IMG/VR virus record: IMGVR_UViG_3300025547_000039
Span: 1 to 21,279 of that record
Direction: 5' to 3' (one strand)
DNA: 21,279 nucleotides
Source: a virus
In this document: in pieces, positions 1 to 5,466 of the stretch
Layout of the letters: every line of letters starts with the position of its first letter
Numbering within the stretch: position 1 is the stretch's first letter
Notes under the pieces: generated by a model
The model's input: only the letters and a program-made list of their open reading frames with translations
Databases searched by the model: none
What the model was told of the DNA's origin: nothing
Position numbers and translations under genes: made by a program

Positions 1-19
1 TGGACGTAATAATTTCAGA

Positions 20-52
20 GAAAAATAAGGTTGTGATTTTTCTTAGAACCTT
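20..52 (-). terminator. Possible terminator at the end of the operon
   Basis: On the minus strand, AAGGTT and AACCTT can pair (6 bp, 14-nt loop) and are followed by ATTTTTCTC, a short T-run. It lies about 50 bases after the metallopeptidase-like gene's stop, in a 103-bp stretch with no gene. The stem is short and AT-rich, so this is only a candidate. A 12-bp palindrome (TAACTATAGTTA, 64-75) lies between it and the gene. Confidence 0.35.
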
Positions 53-103
53 TAATGTTAACATAACTATAGTTAATAATATATATCAGATAGAAAACTC
101 AAA

Positions 104-499
104 TTAGAATTTATCTTTCCATTTTCTATTATATTCTTGTTTAGCCCAATTCTCAGCTTTCTTTTCCCACTTATTATCGTGATATCTTTCAAAACCTTGT
201 ACATCAGCCATATCATCTGCTTGTTGATACTTCTTCAGAAACTTTTTCCTACCATATTTCTTAACCATATCAGCATGATGAATTTCGTGTAGAACACTTA
301 CAATAAATTCCTTGACATTCTTGTAGGATTTTCGTAAATTAATAATATCTTTATCCCAATCATAATCACCATCATTATTACCCTTTACATTAAATTTTAC
401 TTTACTTCGTAATCCATAGTATTCAACTAATTCAGATGCAATGTATTGAAAATCAACTCGTTCCATCAGTAGATGTATTGTTGCTAGTTTAGGTATCAT
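104..499 (-). CDS. Small HExxH metallopeptidase-like protein
   Basis: A 131-residue protein with the zinc motif His71-Glu-Ile-His-His75 in the context FIVSVLHEIHHADMVKKYG. Downstream, WEKKAENWAKQ (from Trp111) resembles the 'E..A..FA' third-ligand helix of ImmA/IrrE-type gluzincins, with Glu112 as candidate ligand. The strand before the motif (DKDIINLRKSY) also fits this fold. The length is that of a minimal single-domain peptidase, with no signal peptide. AGGAG lies 6 nt before the ATG. Phages use such proteases for varied purposes (removing repressors, processing proteins), and similar HEIHHA proteins are, from memory, common in marine phages. Substrate unknown. It is the last gene of the block here and is followed by a weak hairpin. 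Confidence 0.68.
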   Translation of the reverse strand: MIPKLATIHLLMERVDFQYIASELVEYYGLRSKVKFNVKGNNDGDYDWDKDIINLRKSYKNVKEFIVSVLHEIHHADMVKKYGRKKFLKKYQQADDMADVQGFERYHDNKWEKKAENWAKQEYNRKWKDKF

Positions 500-508
500 T
501 TTATTCTC

Positions 509-661
509 CTACTTTAATCCGTTGAATAATGCTTTAGCAACTTTCTTTCCATACTTCTTATCAGATGGATTAGGTCTTGTAAACCTTTTTTTGTGTTTTG
601 GTTTTATGGTTTCTGTATAAACCATAGATTGTAATTCAATCAATTCTTTTAATTTTATCAT
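509..661 (-). CDS. Short basic protein
   Basis: A 50-residue protein: MIKLKELIELQSMVYTETIK, then KHKKRFTRPNPSDKKYGKKV and ending ALFNGLK. It begins with an amphipathic helix followed by a basic stretch. The ATG overlaps the TGA of the previous short gene, with GGGGAAG immediately upstream. Its TAG stop lies in the AGGAG site of the next gene, the same tight packing as the rest of the operon. No membrane segment or catalytic motif is visible and the function is unknown. Confidence 0.6.
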   Translation of the reverse strand: MIKLKELIELQSMVYTETIKPKHKKRFTRPNPSDKKYGKKVAKALFNGLK

Positions 662-798
662 CTTCCCCACTTCGGTTTGTTATCAACCTGTTTAGCTTTC
701 CATTTTTTATGTTGATTGGCGGTCCGACCTTCAATCTTCCATTTCTCATTTAATTTTTGTTTTTTTGCTTTTCTTGATTTTGCTGCTTTACTTGGCAC
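658..798 (-). CDS. Short lysine-rich protein with GTG start
   Basis: A 46-residue protein too short for standard ORF calling and using GTG. The sequence is highly basic (17 Lys or Arg in the first 40 residues): it opens VPSKAAKSRKAKKQKLNEKW, then IEGRTANQHKKWKAKQ and a Trp-containing tail KPKWGR. Its TGA overlaps the next gene's ATG (ATGA), and AAGGA sits 7 nt before the GTG. Such charge suggests binding to DNA, RNA or the ribosome. I do not recognise a family with certainty. Overlapping stop/start and a good ribosome site make it likely to be real. Confidence 0.62.
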   Translation of the reverse strand: MPSKAAKSRKAKKQKLNEKWKIEGRTANQHKKWKAKQVDNKPKWGR

Positions 799-805
799 TT
801 GATTT

Positions 806-810
806 TCCTT
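806..810 (-). promoter_or_regulatory. Shine-Dalgarno supporting a GTG start
   Basis: AAGGA lies 7 nt upstream of the GTG at 798. This spacing is what identifies GTG as the start of the short basic protein, since no ATG occurs near the beginning of that frame. Confidence 0.6.
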
Positions 811-834
811 TAATTAACATACTACTCTCCCTTA

Positions 835-1158
835 TTAATCATCTGCATGTTCTAATAACTTATTATCATTCTCTTGGTTATTAAACCAGAAATCAACAAC
901 TTTACTGAAACTTGCTATAAACCCACCTAACAACACCAATAGAATTTCCTTCCACTCTGGCATTAGGTCTTTTCCCTCTCCGATATAGAATAACATTAAC
1001 ATCAGTACACTCATAAATATCACCATAATAATTAAAGATACGTACCACTTTCTAGCTTGACGATATTGTATAATCCCAATCAACTCTTTATTAATCCAAT
1101 GTTTTTGGTCTTGGCGAGTGGTTGCATCGTTTAACTTTGCTATTTTCTTATCAATCAT
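835..1158 (-). CDS. Holin-like two-TM protein
   Basis: A 107-residue protein when started at the ATG at 1158, which overlaps the upstream stop as ATGA. A longer form starting four codons earlier (at 1170) is possible but has no better ribosome site. It has a charged 36-residue N-terminal part and two hydrophobic segments (37-59, WYVSLIIMVIFMSVLMLMLFYI; 71-91, EILLVLLGGFIASFSKVVDF), then a charged tail. The second segment with VVDFWFNNQENDNK resembles the 'vv.FwFGSS.gSk.K' end of phage holins of the GTA_holin_3TM type. Holins make lethal holes in the inner membrane to time lysis. Placement next to a spanin-like gene fits. No endolysin is visible in the window. Confidence 0.62.
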   Translation of the reverse strand: MIDKKIAKLNDATTRQDQKHWINKELIGIIQYRQARKWYVSLIIMVIFMSVLMLMLFYIGEGKDLMPEWKEILLVLLGGFIASFSKVVDFWFNNQENDNKLLEHADD

Positions 1159-1889
1159 TTCCAATCCCATATTTTTAGTGCATTATAAGTTACACCGAAC
1201 CCAATTACGGGTTCTGTTAAACCAGTACTCTTATCGTATTGAACTCCTACAAATGGTCCAACACTAATTTGGTTTTTTGGTGGTTTAACTTTTATTCTCT
1301 GTCCGTCACCACCACTCATATAAACACTATTACCACCTGATTCCCAAACTCTATCATCGTTATACACCAGATATTCGTGTTTACCAACTTGGTCAACCAA
1401 AGGTGCACCAAATTGTAATCTACCATCAAACCCAACATTAGTTTCTGAATCTACTATTGCGTTATTCTGTAATTTATATCCCATTCCACCAAACACTTTC
1501 ATATAAGCATCTTGTGAACCGAACTCAAACTGAAATGGAATTGTATTCATATATGCTAATCCCAATTCTATTCCAAGACTATCGAGGTCATCTTTCAAAT
1601 TTTTAATTTTCTGATTGTACTCGGTATTCCATTTTACTTGTTCGTAATATTTTACTTGTAAATCTTGAAGTTCATTGTGTTGGTCATTTGATAATTCCCT
1701 CAAATACTCAACCTCTTGATTTAAAGTATCTATCTCAACTTTATTGACAGTTATTAATTCTTCCTGTCTACCTGAATCTTTGGTTAAAAAATCCATTTCT
1801 TGTTTGGCGTAATAATATCTTATACCCACAACAGCAAGTACAATCAAGATGTTTATTACAACACCAAGAATCGTATCTTTTCTAACCAT
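1155..1889 (-). CDS. Spanin-like protein: TM, coiled coil and beta-rich C-terminal domain
   Basis: A 244-residue protein with an N-terminal hydrophobic segment (residues 6-23, TILGVVINILIVLAVVGI) and a coiled coil over about 41-105 (VEIDTLNQEVEYLRELSNDQ). The C-terminal region of about 130 residues is rich in Gly and Tyr and ends in VGPFVGVQYDKSTGLTEPVI, GFGVTYNALKIW. The first two parts are the architecture of inner-membrane spanins (Rz), which link to the outer membrane during Gram-negative lysis. I associate the 'vGP..G..yd....p.iG.g..Y' ending with spanin-like proteins of Bacteroidota phages. Its start overlaps the second CsgG-like gene (TAATG) and its stop overlaps the holin-like gene (ATGA). 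Together they look like a lysis cassette. No partner o-spanin is obvious. Confidence 0.65.
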   Translation of the reverse strand: MVRKDTILGVVINILIVLAVVGIRYYYAKQEMDFLTKDSGRQEELITVNKVEIDTLNQEVEYLRELSNDQHNELQDLQVKYYEQVKWNTEYNQKIKNLKDDLDSLGIELGLAYMNTIPFQFEFGSQDAYMKVFGGMGYKLQNNAIVDSETNVGFDGRLQFGAPLVDQVGKHEYLVYNDDRVWESGGNSVYMSGGDGQRIKVKPPKNQISVGPFVGVQYDKSTGLTEPVIGFGVTYNALKIWDWK

Positions 1890-2434
1890 TATTCAAGTGT
1901 AGATATTGCATTATCAATAGCTTTTCTAACTGCTCCACCCAACTCTGTTTTGTTGAATGGTACATCTTCAGAAATTTGTAATCCTGTCGCTGTAATTGTT
2001 GTTGCAATTTCACCCTCACCCCTCGATGATTTAACTATACCAGATTTGGTGTTTTCCATATTCACCAATAACCTAACTTCTGTTTTAGTACTTCTACGAT
2101 TAAATAATCCTACAATACTAAATGCTTCATTAGGTTTACCAAGATACACTACTTCTACTGATGCTACAAAATCTGCATTATTATCATCAGTTAAAATATA
2201 CCTTGTATCTGAAAATGATTCTTGTAATAATTGACGGATACCGAATGTTATTCTGTCATCCTCAACTACTACTTTTTCAGAAACACTAACAAACTCTGAT
2301 ATTCTTAAAGTAGGTCGTTTTAGATTACCCTCACCAATTATTGATGGTGTTGGTAAATCCTGTCCGTTAATCATAGACATACATGCCCATCCTAATACAA
2401 ATCCAAAAAGAAATCTTTTTGTAATTTTACCCAT
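1889..2434 (-). CDS. CsgG-like secreted protein, second copy
   Basis: A 181-residue protein from the internal ATG at 2434, which places a signal peptide (GKITKRFLFGFVLGWACMSM, cleavage near NGQ at 23-25) at the N-terminus. The mature part fits the CsgG fold: PTLRISEFVSVSEK, RITFGIRQLLQESFSDTRYI, ADFVASVEVVYLG, EVRLLVNMENTKSGIVKSSR with the GEGE turn, and a C-terminal helix LGGAVRKAIDNAISTL. The cysteine at residue 18 is preceded by Gly-Trp-Ala, a poor lipobox, so lipidation is uncertain. This contrasts with the first CsgG-like protein, which has a clear lipobox. Its stop overlaps the spanin-like gene's start as TAATG. Two unequal CsgG paralogues in one operon might form a mixed channel or two different channels. 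Confidence 0.75.
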   Translation of the reverse strand: MGKITKRFLFGFVLGWACMSMINGQDLPTPSIIGEGNLKRPTLRISEFVSVSEKVVVEDDRITFGIRQLLQESFSDTRYILTDDNNADFVASVEVVYLGKPNEAFSIVGLFNRRSTKTEVRLLVNMENTKSGIVKSSRGEGEIATTITATGLQISEDVPFNKTELGGAVRKAIDNAISTLE

Positions 2435-2440
2435 TTTCTT

Positions 2441-2446
2441 CTCCTT
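2441..2446 (-). promoter_or_regulatory. Shine-Dalgarno fixing the start of the second CsgG-like gene
   Basis: AAGGAG ends 6 nt before the ATG at 2434 and overlaps the TAA stop of the barrel gene. The longer open frame beginning at 2500 would overlap the barrel gene by 56 bases, has no such site, and would bury the signal peptide. The start at 2434 is therefore preferred. Confidence 0.8.
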
Positions 2447-3440
2447 AAAAGTAAGTTCCAAATAATAAACTATATGTTTTACTTCGTTCACCATAGTCAT
2501 TTACGACTGTATTTATTCCCATAGAGAAACCAAGATTTAATTTAAATGCTTGGCCCACTTTCCAATCCATCGAAATGGTAGGAAACATTATTATTGGACT
2601 TCTCAGTAATAAATATCGTTCACCTCGATTATTACCATCATAATATCTCAGTAAAGTATATGCCATATAATTACTTATTAACAAATCCGCATTACGGAAT
2701 TTGAATGGATATGTAATACCATATACTATACTAACATTAGCAAAATTATATTCACTAACATTACCATATGTTGCTGCCAATACAATTGCTTCTGACATTG
2801 GTTTTTGTAGGGATTTTGCGTAGGATACCGAAGCTAACCAATCCCACCCCTCAAAAGTTTCAAACGCTAAGACAGTACCATTCCATTGTACATTTTGTTT
2901 CTTAGCTTTAAATTTAAATCCTTGTCCGTATGTTATCGAACCCTTTCTTAAATCATCTGTAAAATTAAAATTCCCATCGTGTGTTCTACCACCATCAAAA
3001 CTTTCTTTTGTGTAAACACTATTAAAAGAAGTAATCCACTTACCTGTTAAGGAATCTCGTGTAGTACTCTGTATGGCGTAATTTACCTGCGATGCATCAA
3101 CTGATATATCATCTGTTTTACTAAATTGAGATGCCACACCACTGGCAATTACTGATGATAAAACCTCTTCTGCAACCCGAACTGCACACGGAAATAAATC
3201 TTCAAAATCATTGTAAACTGATTCCGCCCACGCTTCTAATTCACCATTTAAAACTTGTTCAAATGTAAAATATCGGGTACGATTATAATATGTAACTTGA
3301 AATCCACCACTATCATCTTCTTGTAGTGAATACGACTCCTTAATCGTTGTCTGGTTACAGGGGTCAATATAACTATAAAAAAAAGACTGGGCAGAAACCG
3401 AGCTACAAAGTACTACTAAGTATAGAAATTTCTGCCACAT
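2445..3440 (-). CDS. Predicted outer-membrane beta-barrel protein of the CsgG cluster
   Basis: A 331-residue protein with a signal peptide (LYLVVLCSSVSAQ, cleavage near residue 17-18). The N-terminal periplasmic part has two cysteines (Cys28 in YIDPCNQ, Cys85 in LFPCAVR) that could form a disulphide, and a VTYYNRTRYFTFEQVLNGEL segment. From about residue 130 to the end the sequence alternates polar and hydrophobic strands, and the last residue is Phe (LLFGTYF), the usual sign of BAM-inserted barrels. It lies between two CsgG-like genes and so probably belongs to the same export assembly. The Shine-Dalgarno is weak (only GGT in the upstream gene's end), suggesting coupling to that gene. I recall proteins opening with 'YSYIDPC' beside CsgG genes in marine viral contigs, but no function. 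Confidence 0.7.
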   Translation of the reverse strand: MWQKFLYLVVLCSSVSAQSFFYSYIDPCNQTTIKESYSLQEDDSGGFQVTYYNRTRYFTFEQVLNGELEAWAESVYNDFEDLFPCAVRVAEEVLSSVIASGVASQFSKTDDISVDASQVNYAIQSTTRDSLTGKWITSFNSVYTKESFDGGRTHDGNFNFTDDLRKGSITYGQGFKFKAKKQNVQWNGTVLAFETFEGWDWLASVSYAKSLQKPMSEAIVLAATYGNVSEYNFANVSIVYGITYPFKFRNADLLISNYMAYTLLRYYDGNNRGERYLLLRSPIIMFPTISMDWKVGQAFKLNLGFSMGINTVVNDYGERSKTYSLLFGTYF

Positions 3441-3448
3441 TCATTTTG

Positions 3449-4090
3449 TTACCAACCCTTTCGGTCAATTGCTCGTATTGCATTAACAACAGCAGTTTCC
3501 ATTGCCTTGTTACCTGCAGAACTTAAAGAACTTTGATTAAACTCCATGTTAGGATTCTTTAAAAATCCTTGGCCTGTAGTTTTAGCTCTACCTTGTCCAC
3601 TACCAACAACATACTGGGTGTTTTCTAAATTAACTAATTTAACTTGAATACCTATAATGGTTTCATTACTTGTTATTATTTTCCCACCTTTTATATCCTC
3701 AGTAAGATTTACTGCGAAATCATAAATGGTAACATATCCCCAATACTTGGCAACATCAATTTTTGCGTTGTTTGCTTTTAAATCATTCAACATCATTAAT
3801 TGATTATCTCTGTCGGCCTCTATCAAATTGAATCTTCCTGTATAAGATGCCACATTTTCCATTTCTTGTGTAAGACCAAATGCAACCCTTTTTTCTGCAA
3901 GTTCTGGATATCTTTCTTCGAGTTCTTTATTAATTTTTAACTCTACTATTTTTAATCCATCAACTTTGGTAATTTCTACCTCATCCAATGATTTCTGCTT
4001 TTCATACTCACCAACATATTGTTCGGTAGATACTGATGCAGCACACCCGTATAAACCTATTAGTAACAATATTGAGAATATCTTGTTCAT
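3449..4090 (-). CDS. CsgG-like outer-membrane lipoprotein
   Basis: A 213-residue protein. It has a lipoprotein signal peptide with lipobox Leu13-Tyr-Gly-Cys16, so the mature protein would be acylated at Cys16 and sent to the outer membrane. The body fits the CsgG family: RVAFGLTQEMENVASYTGRF, then LIEADRD, a KYWGYVTIYDFAVNL strand, TIIGIQVKLVNLENTQ and the closing SSLSSAGNKAMETAVVNAIRAI. CsgG forms the nonameric outer-membrane channel that exports curli subunits in E. coli. At 213 residues it is shorter than E. coli CsgG (277), so part of the channel may be missing. AGGAG lies 6 nt before the ATG. A second CsgG-like gene lies two genes downstream. I recall CsgG-like genes in some marine myoviruses. 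No curlin subunit gene is visible here. Confidence 0.75.
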   Translation of the reverse strand: MNKIFSILLLIGLYGCAASVSTEQYVGEYEKQKSLDEVEITKVDGLKIVELKINKELEERYPELAEKRVAFGLTQEMENVASYTGRFNLIEADRDNQLMMLNDLKANNAKIDVAKYWGYVTIYDFAVNLTEDIKGGKIITSNETIIGIQVKLVNLENTQYVVGSGQGRAKTTGQGFLKNPNMEFNQSSLSSAGNKAMETAVVNAIRAIDRKGW

Positions 4091-4103
4091 TTTTTTCTCC
4101 TAT

Positions 4104-4514
4104 TTATCTGAAATCCGATAACGGGTCTTTCAGTAGTTTTTCCAATCGTTTAATCTCACCATTTAATTTATCAATCTCATTTTCGAGTTTGATAATATCA
4201 CCATCATAAGATTTAATCTTTGGGTTTTTTAGTTTATCAACTTTCTCACGAAGATATTGTAACTCACCATCATATCCTGTAAATATCTCATCATACTTAT
4301 TGAATTTTTCTGTTACGATTTCGATATCACTTGCATCTGCAAAACCTGTAACTACTTCTTCCAACGAATCAATGCGGGCAGTAAAACTATACCAACCAGC
4401 AATAGCGGTAGAAAGAAAAGTAACAATAGCAACAATGTTATTAATCGATAATCCAAACTTTTTTCCTTTAATCTCTTCAACGAGATTCTCCGCATCTACT
4501 ATGTCTTTTGCCAT
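4104..4514 (-). CDS. Membrane-anchored coiled-coil protein
   Basis: A 136-residue protein with a 24-residue cytoplasmic head, one hydrophobic segment (about residues 25-44, INNIVAIVTFLSTAIAGWY) and a long periplasmic part. That part is a predicted coiled coil (about 46-58 and 85-130, including IIKLENEIDKLNGEIKRLEK). The start follows AGGAG with a 6-nt spacer. It lies directly upstream of a CsgG-like lipoprotein gene, so it may be an inner-membrane partner reaching towards the outer-membrane export proteins. Alternatively it may be a spanin-type or holin-accessory protein, since its topology resembles an inner-membrane spanin without a C-terminal domain. I do not recognise a named family. Confidence 0.72.
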   Translation of the reverse strand: MAKDIVDAENLVEEIKGKKFGLSINNIVAIVTFLSTAIAGWYSFTARIDSLEEVVTGFADASDIEIVTEKFNKYDEIFTGYDGELQYLREKVDKLKNPKIKSYDGDIIKLENEIDKLNGEIKRLEKLLKDPLSDFR

Positions 4515-4529
4515 AACTAACTCCTATTT

Positions 4530-4589
4530 TTAACATTCACAGCAAGAGCAATTACAACTCTCACATTCACATTGTTTACACTCACACAT
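4530..4589 (-). CDS. Cysteine-rich micropeptide (19 aa, nine Cys), metallothionein-like
   Basis: A 19-residue open frame, MCECKQCECESCNCSCCEC, exactly filling the space between the PorV-like gene and the TM coiled-coil gene. Nine of 19 residues are cysteine, arranged as C-x-C-xx-C-x-C-xx-C-x-C-x-CC-x-C, a density seen in metallothioneins and other metal-thiolate peptides. GGAG lies 7 nt upstream, and the TAA is followed after a short spacer by the next gene's AGGAG. It has no signal peptide, so it would stay in the cytoplasm unless exported. It resembles no phage protein I can name. It may be a metal-binding peptide, a redox-active peptide or a small regulator. Conservation in related phages would decide whether it is translated. 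Confidence 0.6.
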   Translation of the reverse strand: MCECKQCECESCNCSCCEC

Positions 4590-4590
4590 T

Positions 4591-5460
4591 TTATATCTCC
4601 ACATTTATGGTTAACTGAAATGTATTACTTAAAGGAAAGGTTTCATCACCATTGATGTACCCAACCCCTACTCTGTAACTATCTACTTTAAATCCTAAAC
4701 CAACTGAAGAATAATTTAGTTCGTGAGTTACATCATTAAAGTATCCAATGTTAAAATCCATTAAATTCTTGTATTGATATTTTAACCCTTGACCGTGTGT
4801 ATGATATCCATCATACAAATTCCATTGGTTGTAAAATCTAAAATCTTTTACTGGTACTGAAAACCCTACATTAACACTTGTAGGTACTTCTGTTTTCCAA
4901 TCATTAAATTTTGGTTGATATCCAAAGTTTTGAATTGCTAAATCTAAATCAACTCTACTCCATAGATTTTTAAAGTGTACTCCAGCATCTACAAGTATAC
5001 CAGTTGCTTTATCAGTATGTAATGTGTGGTTAACAATTTTACCACCAAAACCAATAGCAATGTTTTCTACTTTTTTTCTTTTGTGTTCTAATTTAGTACC
5101 CCACCCTACATATGCAACAAGTGAGTTAGGACTAAATTGTCCTGATATAGTTCCATTTATATCTGCAACATTTTGTTCACCATAATCAAAGTATAGTAAA
5201 CTAAATGTTAGATTTTTATATCCAGCACCAACATAGTTATATCCCATATCATCTGTAATATTAGTTAACCAATTTACTCTTGTAAAACTTAAATCAACTA
5301 AACTATCTGTATCAAAATACGCACGAGCAGGATTATGAAATGCCAATGATTGGTTTCCTAAACTTGCTTCTTCTGCTGTTGGTGATAATGTTAATATTCT
5401 ATTAACTTGTCCAAATAAAGAACTGATTAATAGTAAACTTAATAATATTTTTTTCATCAT
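4591..5460 (-). CDS. PorV/PorQ-like outer-membrane barrel protein (T9SS-associated)
   Basis: A 289-residue protein with a signal peptide (MMKKILLSLLLISSLFGQ) and a beta-barrel pattern throughout. The mature N-terminus (NRILTLSPTAEEASLGNQSL, then AFHNPA) matches the PorV/PorQ/UPF0164 signature 'P.a.. aSlGna..a...NPA'. It also has VGAGYKNLTFSLLYFDYGE, typical of these FadL-like barrels, and ends in alternating strands with a terminal Ile. PorV is the T9SS outer-membrane shuttle that binds sorting domains after translocation. This copy is shorter than typical host PorV (nearly 400 residues). It lies 6 bases after the T9SS cargo gene, which strongly suggests they act together. Two ATGs are adjacent. 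AGGA fits the second (5457) better. The alternative is a general porin-like barrel. The family call is good and the specific partner is inference. Confidence 0.78.
   Translation of the reverse strand: MMKKILLSLLLISSLFGQVNRILTLSPTAEEASLGNQSLAFHNPARAYFDTDSLVDLSFTRVNWLTNITDDMGYNYVGAGYKNLTFSLLYFDYGEQNVADINGTISGQFSPNSLVAYVGWGTKLEHKRKKVENIAIGFGGKIVNHTLHTDKATGILVDAGVHFKNLWSRVDLDLAIQNFGYQPKFNDWKTEVPTSVNVGFSVPVKDFRFYNQWNLYDGYHTHGQGLKYQYKNLMDFNIGYFNDVTHELNYSSVGLGFKVDSYRVGVGYINGDETFPLSNTFQLTINVEI
4597..4600 (-). promoter_or_regulatory. Shine-Dalgarno of the cysteine-rich micropeptide
   Basis: GGAG lies 7 nt upstream of the ATG at 4589, inside the last codons of the PorV-like gene (the Val-Glu codons, just before the final Ile and the TAA stop). 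This well-spaced site is the main support for calling the 19-residue peptide a real gene. Confidence 0.65.
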
Positions 5461-5466
5461 CTTTTC

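Noticed and set aside
64-75. 12-bp palindrome TAACTATAGTTA
   Set aside because: Short, AT-only apart from two bases, and not repeated elsewhere near genes. It is likely chance in AT-rich intergenic DNA.
1800-2234. Plus-strand open frame of 144 codons
   Set aside because: It lies opposite the spanin-like and CsgG-like genes, has no Shine-Dalgarno, and its product shows no recognisable pattern. The minus-strand genes here have signal peptides, motifs and coupled starts. The same holds for the other plus-strand frames in the window.
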